The translations under genes and the position numbers were made by a program. A model generated the notes under the pieces. That model searched no databases and was not told the origin of the DNA. It worked only from the letters and a program-made list of their open reading frames with translations. Shown one piece after another: positions 6,739 to 9,173 of a stretch of 9,173 bases of DNA. Origin of the DNA: JBGOTP01 sp041476545 (GTDB lineage Bacteria > Acidobacteriota > Vicinamibacteria > Vicinamibacterales > CAVVIG01); NCBI GenBank assembly GCA_041476545.1, contig JBGOTP010000209.1, forward strand, positions 1-9,173. Direction: 5' to 3'. Numbering within the stretch: position 1 is the first letter of the stretch; every line of letters starts with the position of its first letter.

Positions 6739-7662
6739 TCACTTGTTCACCTGTCCGGTCGCGGGGTCGATGACGCCAAGATGGCCATACATCGCCTCCT
6801 CGACGAACTCCACGCATTTGTATTCCAGGATCTGCGTGTCTTTTTCGAAACGCCGATAGAGCGGCATCCGCATCTTCCACGGCCGCGTAAACACGTTGGG
6901 GTCTTCAATGGTGACTTCGTACATGAGGTGGTACGGACTCACGGGAGTATAGCGCTCGACGACATGCAACGCGTCACTATGGAAATTCCCGGCCCTGTCA
7001 AACCAGGTCTGGTCGTTGAAACCGGTCACGTCGACCACCAGCGTATCTCCATCCCAGCGGCCGCGCGACAAGCCCATCCACGTCGCGCTGGGACTGTCGG
7101 CAACTTTGCCCATGTGAATGGTGCGCGTTGTTCCCGCAAATTCATACGCGATCAGAATCGTGTCTTTCCCCTGAAGAATCTGAAACGGATACGGCATGTA
7201 CGTGGCGCGAGGCACACCCGGCATGAAGCACTTGATTTCCGGATCACGCTCCAGCCAATGTTCGAGGTTCTCCTTTTTCTTCGCGGCCGCCGCTGGTTGG
7301 TACGGAATCTCGTTACCCTCCACCACTCCCTCGCCCGCCGGAACCCCGCCGACCGCGCCGAGCGCACGCACTGGCGGTGCGGGAAGCTCAGTCGGTGTGG
7401 CTCGGGCGAGTCCAAGGACACCTGTCCGCGGTGGCGCCGGTATCAGCGCTAATGCTGGTCGCGCGGCATGGGCCTGAATGTCGTAGTTTGCCGTGTTGAG
7501 GGCTTGCCAGATTCCGTTGAGGTCTGGCGTGCCGTCAGCGGTTCGTGGGGCTCGATAGGGCTCGGTCTGACTCGCGATCGGCGGCACTCGCGTCCACAGC
7601 ACGGCCACTACCGCGGCGGCAACGGCGGTCGCAATCATCGCGCTCCTGAACCCGATTCGCAT
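6739..7662 (-). CDS. Exported protein of the same uncharacterised family, paralogue 1 and first gene of the cluster
   Basis: The product has 307 residues. MRIGFR and a hydrophobic stretch (residues 8-24) form a signal peptide, probably cleaved after PIASQ or nearby. Family motifs run in the same order as in the neighbour: GTPDLNGIW (44-52), EIKCFMPGVPR (142-152), GRWDGDTLVVDVTGF (201-215), LHVVERYTP (232-240), TIEDPNVFTRPW (251-262) and KDTQILEYKC (274-283). Between residues 65 and 128 lies an Ala/Pro-rich low-complexity stretch, where the paralogue instead has ordered sequence with a FWQDHGRPRK region. The function is unknown. The start at ATG 7662 is chosen because it begins the signal peptide and has a strong ribosome site eight bases upstream. 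An in-frame ATG at 7905 would add 81 residues without signal-peptide character and cross the decayed hydrolase gene. Confidence 0.87.
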   Translation of the reverse strand: MRIGFRSAMIATAVAAAVVAVLWTRVPPIASQTEPYRAPRTADGTPDLNGIWQALNTANYDIQAHAARPALALIPAPPRTGVLGLARATPTELPAPPVRALGAVGGVPAGEGVVEGNEIPYQPAAAAKKKENLEHWLERDPEIKCFMPGVPRATYMPYPFQILQGKDTILIAYEFAGTTRTIHMGKVADSPSATWMGLSRGRWDGDTLVVDVTGFNDQTWFDRAGNFHSDALHVVERYTPVSPYHLMYEVTIEDPNVFTRPWKMRMPLYRRFEKDTQILEYKCVEFVEEAMYGHLGVIDPATGQVNK

Positions 7663-7670
7663 GTCGCGGA

Positions 7671-7676
7671 CTCCTC
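7671..7676 (-). promoter_or_regulatory. Strong ribosome binding site of the cluster's first gene
   Basis: On the minus strand GAGGAG at 7676-7671 is followed by eight bases to the ATG at 7662. It is the best Shine-Dalgarno match in the window and fixes the start against the longer alternative at 7905. Confidence 0.8.
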
Positions 7677-7689
7677 TTCGAAGTTCGAA
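7677..7689. repeat. Two adjacent TTCGAA palindromes, possible operator
   Basis: TTCGAA occurs at 7677-7682 and 7684-7689, separated by one base. Each is self-palindromic. The pair lies directly between the candidate -10 box (7690-7695) and the ribosome binding site, over the expected transcription start. A repressor site is possible; chance is not excluded because the sequence is short. Confidence 0.35.
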
Positions 7690-7718
7690 ATTATGGAACT
7701 GTTCGTGCCTCGACACAA
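7690..7718 (-). promoter_or_regulatory. Candidate sigma70-type promoter of the five-gene cluster
   Basis: On the minus strand TTGTGT (7718-7713) and CATAAT (7695-7690) are spaced by 17 bp. The -10 box matches five of six consensus bases and the -35 box only the TTG. Transcription would start near 7683, leaving a leader of about 20 bases with the strong ribosome site in it. No other convincing promoter is seen between the genes of the cluster, which fits a single transcript. Confidence 0.45.
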
Positions 7719-7770
7719 CAACTCTCGCGGTCGCCGCCGGACTCGGCTTGGCGTACACTGCCCGGCATGA

Positions 7771-8072
7771 CGAGGGCTTCTTTGCACCAACGACATTCGT
7801 CGGGAGGCCCCTGCCGGAGAAGTCATCGCCGGAATGCAGGACATCGTCAGGCGCGTGAAGGCGCGCGGCCTGAAGATCATCGGCGTCACGATAATCCCGC
7901 GGCACAACCGTTCTCCCGCGGAGAACAACACGGGATGGAGCGTGGCGAAGACGAAGGCTCGCAACGAGGTGACCTGATTTATCCGCCGTTCAACTGCGGG
8001 GATGGCATCCATCCCAGCCCGCGCGGCTATTACGAAATGGGCAGATCGGTGCGGCTCGATCTCTTTCAATGA
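7771..8072 (+). pseudogene. SGNH/GDSL-type hydrolase, decayed C-terminal fragment
   Basis: The frame from 7771, which follows an in-frame TGA at 7768, reads LLCTNDIRREAP, then IVRRVKARGLKIIGVTIIPR and NTGWSVAKTKARNEV, ending at TGA 7975. TNDIRRE corresponds to SGNH block III (GxND), with Cys where Gly is expected, and GLKIIGVTIIP is the following conserved strand. In the -1 frame from 7968 the sequence resumes as GDLIYPPFNCGDGIHPSPRG and ends at TGA 8070-8072. GDGIHP is block V with the catalytic Asp and His (DxxH). The part expected between NEV and LIYPP, by my recollection about 25-35 residues, is missing, and blocks I and II with the nucleophilic Ser are not found upstream. This is therefore a remnant with 5' truncation, internal deletion and frame change. 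The 101-codon frame from ATG 7767 is not a real gene; only its last third matches the hydrolase. Confidence 0.8.
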
Positions 8073-8107
8073 GTGGCATGACGGCGGTGTTCCTTGACCT
8101 TAAGTCT

Positions 8108-9173
8108 CTAGGACTGTTTCTCGACGACGAACCGTCGGGCCTTCATTTCGAAACGTGGAAGCGTACCGGCCTCGGCGACGGTGACCGTCACCGCCAGGCC
8201 GAGCGCCTCCCGTAATCTGTCTGCGACCTGTTTCGCCATCTGGCCGGCGTCCGCATGGCCGCGCGTCGTCTCAATCTCCAGGGACAGCGACTTGAGCGCC
8301 CCGGCCTCGGATACAGTCGACCGAAACTCGACGACCTCCCGAAATTGCCGGACGACGGTCTCGATGGCGGTTGGGTACACGTTCACGCCGCGAATGGTGA
8401 CCATGTCATCCACGCGCGTGCGAATCCCGCCCTCGAGCCTGGCGAACGTCCTGCCGCAGGCGCACGGTTGCATGTTCCGGATGACGATGTCGCCCGTCTG
8501 ATAGCGGATCACCGGGTTGGCCGCGCGGCCGAGATTGGTGACCACGAGTTCACCAGGTTGCCCGTCGGCTACCGGATCGAGTGTCGTCGGGTCGAGGATC
8601 TCGCAGATGTATTCGGCCTCGTTCAGGTGCAGAAATCCGGGGCTCTCCCAGCACTCGAAGCTGATCGGCCCGACCTCGGTGAGCCCGTGGTGGTCGATCA
8701 CGCGCGCGCCCCAGGCGTCGGCGATGCGCTCGCGAGTGGCCGGAATGCTGCCGCCCGGCTCGCCGGCCACGATGAGCGCCCGCACGCCGCAGCGGGAGAG
8801 AGGCACGGCGCGGCCCGATTCCTCCGCGGCCACTTCCGCCAGCCGCAGGGCGTAGGTCGGCGTGCAGCAGACGACGCTGGGTCGGACGGCCTCGATGAGC
8901 GCGAGCCGCTGCGAGCTCGACATGCCGCCGGCGGGGACGCACTGCGCCCCGATTTGCGCTGCCGCTTCGAACGCGGTCCAGAAGCCGAGGAACGGCCCGA
9001 AGGAGAACGCGAAGAACACCCGATCCGAGGCGTCCACACGGGCGCCGCGATAGACGGCCTTCCAGCAGTCCACAGCCCACTGCCAGCTCTGGGCCGTATC
9101 GATCCAGCGCAGGGGGCGGCCGGTCGTGCCCGAAGTGTGGTTGTAGCGCGTGTACCGCTCGAGGGGCTCGCTG
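8108..9173 (-). CDS. Phenylacetate-CoA ligase-like enzyme (PaaK family), N-terminus beyond the window
   Basis: The frame is open to the window edge, giving 354 residues before the TAG at 8110-8108; about 75 residues are probably missing compared with typical PaaK enzymes. In visible numbering the A3 loop is TSGTTGRP (13-20), A5 is HHGLTEVG (161-168), A7 is YQTGD (224-228) and A8 is RVDDMVTIRGVNVYP (253-267). The C-terminal catalytic lysine is Lys344 in FEMKARR. A CACGR element (237-241), usual in this family, precedes A8. All key elements are intact. The reaction is ATP-dependent activation of an aryl or arylacetic acid to its CoA thioester in the cytoplasm; the true substrate is unknown. A GTG at 9073 is in frame but cannot be the start, because the essential A3 loop lies upstream of it. 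The gene faces the decayed hydrolase convergently, with 35 bp between them and no terminator hairpin seen. Confidence 0.92.
   Translation of the reverse strand, partial: SEPLERYTRYNHTSGTTGRPLRWIDTAQSWQWAVDCWKAVYRGARVDASDRVFFAFSFGPFLGFWTAFEAAAQIGAQCVPAGGMSSSQRLALIEAVRPSVVCCTPTYALRLAEVAAEESGRAVPLSRCGVRALIVAGEPGGSIPATRERIADAWGARVIDHHGLTEVGPISFECWESPGFLHLNEAEYICEILDPTTLDPVADGQPGELVVTNLGRAANPVIRYQTGDIVIRNMQPCACGRTFARLEGGIRTRVDDMVTIRGVNVYPTAIETVVRQFREVVEFRSTVSEAGALKSLSLEIETTRGHADAGQMAKQVADRLREALGLAVTVTVAEAGTLPRFEMKARRFVVEKQS

Noticed and set aside
6466..7452. Plus-strand open frame of 328 codons opposite the exported paralogues
   Set aside because: It spans two minus-strand genes and the gap between them, and its translation has no domain features. 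Both minus-strand genes have signal peptides, ribosome sites and shared motifs.
7699..7730. Apparent echo of the hydrolase's IPRHNRSP segment (VPRHNNSR) upstream of the remnant
   Set aside because: Only about six adjoining bases (CACAAC) and a short CGCGG match, which is no more than chance.
7663..7905. N-terminal extension of the first exported protein to ATG 7905
   Set aside because: It would place 81 polar residues before a perfect signal peptide and ignore the strong GAGGAG site. It also runs across the hydrolase remnant.
7635..8069. Minus-strand open frame of 144 codons
   Set aside because: It overlaps the start of a real gene and lies opposite the hydrolase remnant, with no motif or signal of its own.
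8073..8107. Possible shared terminator between the hydrolase remnant and the PaaK-like gene
   Set aside because: No stable inverted repeat followed by a T-run can be seen on either strand in these 35 bases.

Overview
The window is GC-rich bacterial DNA with tightly packed genes and no RNA gene, insertion sequence or CRISPR array that I can see. The most likely source is an Acidobacteriota genome, perhaps Vicinamibacteria-like. This rests on recalled family distribution: secreted proteins with the GHWEGDTLVVD-type motif, a DUF6152-type protein and a WPxFRGP beta-propeller protein, all common there. No phylogeny was run.

Layout. (1) Positions 1-890, minus strand: the N-terminal 296 residues of an ANL-superfamily adenylate-forming enzyme, cut by the window edge. 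(2) Positions 891-958: a 68-bp divergent promoter region where neither gene has a Shine-Dalgarno sequence. (3) Positions 959-2856, plus strand: an MFS transporter resembling aromatic-acid:H+ symporters, overlapping by one base a small polytopic membrane protein of unknown function. (4) Positions 2838-7662, minus strand: a compact five-gene cluster. In transcription order it encodes two paralogous exported proteins of an uncharacterised family, a DUF6152-type exported protein, a PQQ-like beta-propeller protein and an iron-type alcohol dehydrogenase. A sigma70-like promoter and a strong ribosome binding site lie in front of it. (5) Positions 7771-8072, plus strand: a decayed SGNH/GDSL hydrolase fragment with a frame change and an internal deletion. 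(6) Positions 8108-9173, minus strand: the C-terminal 354 residues of a phenylacetate-CoA ligase-like (PaaK family) enzyme.

How it may fit together (inference): two acid-activating ligases, a possible aromatic-acid transporter and an alcohol dehydrogenase suggest uptake and activation of aromatic or other carboxylic acids. The minus-strand cluster adds several exported proteins whose function is unknown. Three points deserve attention: the exported-protein cluster with its lower GC; the beta-propeller gene, whose signal peptide appears only if translation starts at a CTG overlapping the previous stop (or if one base is miscalled); and the DUF6152 protein, whose predicted mature N-terminus begins His-His.
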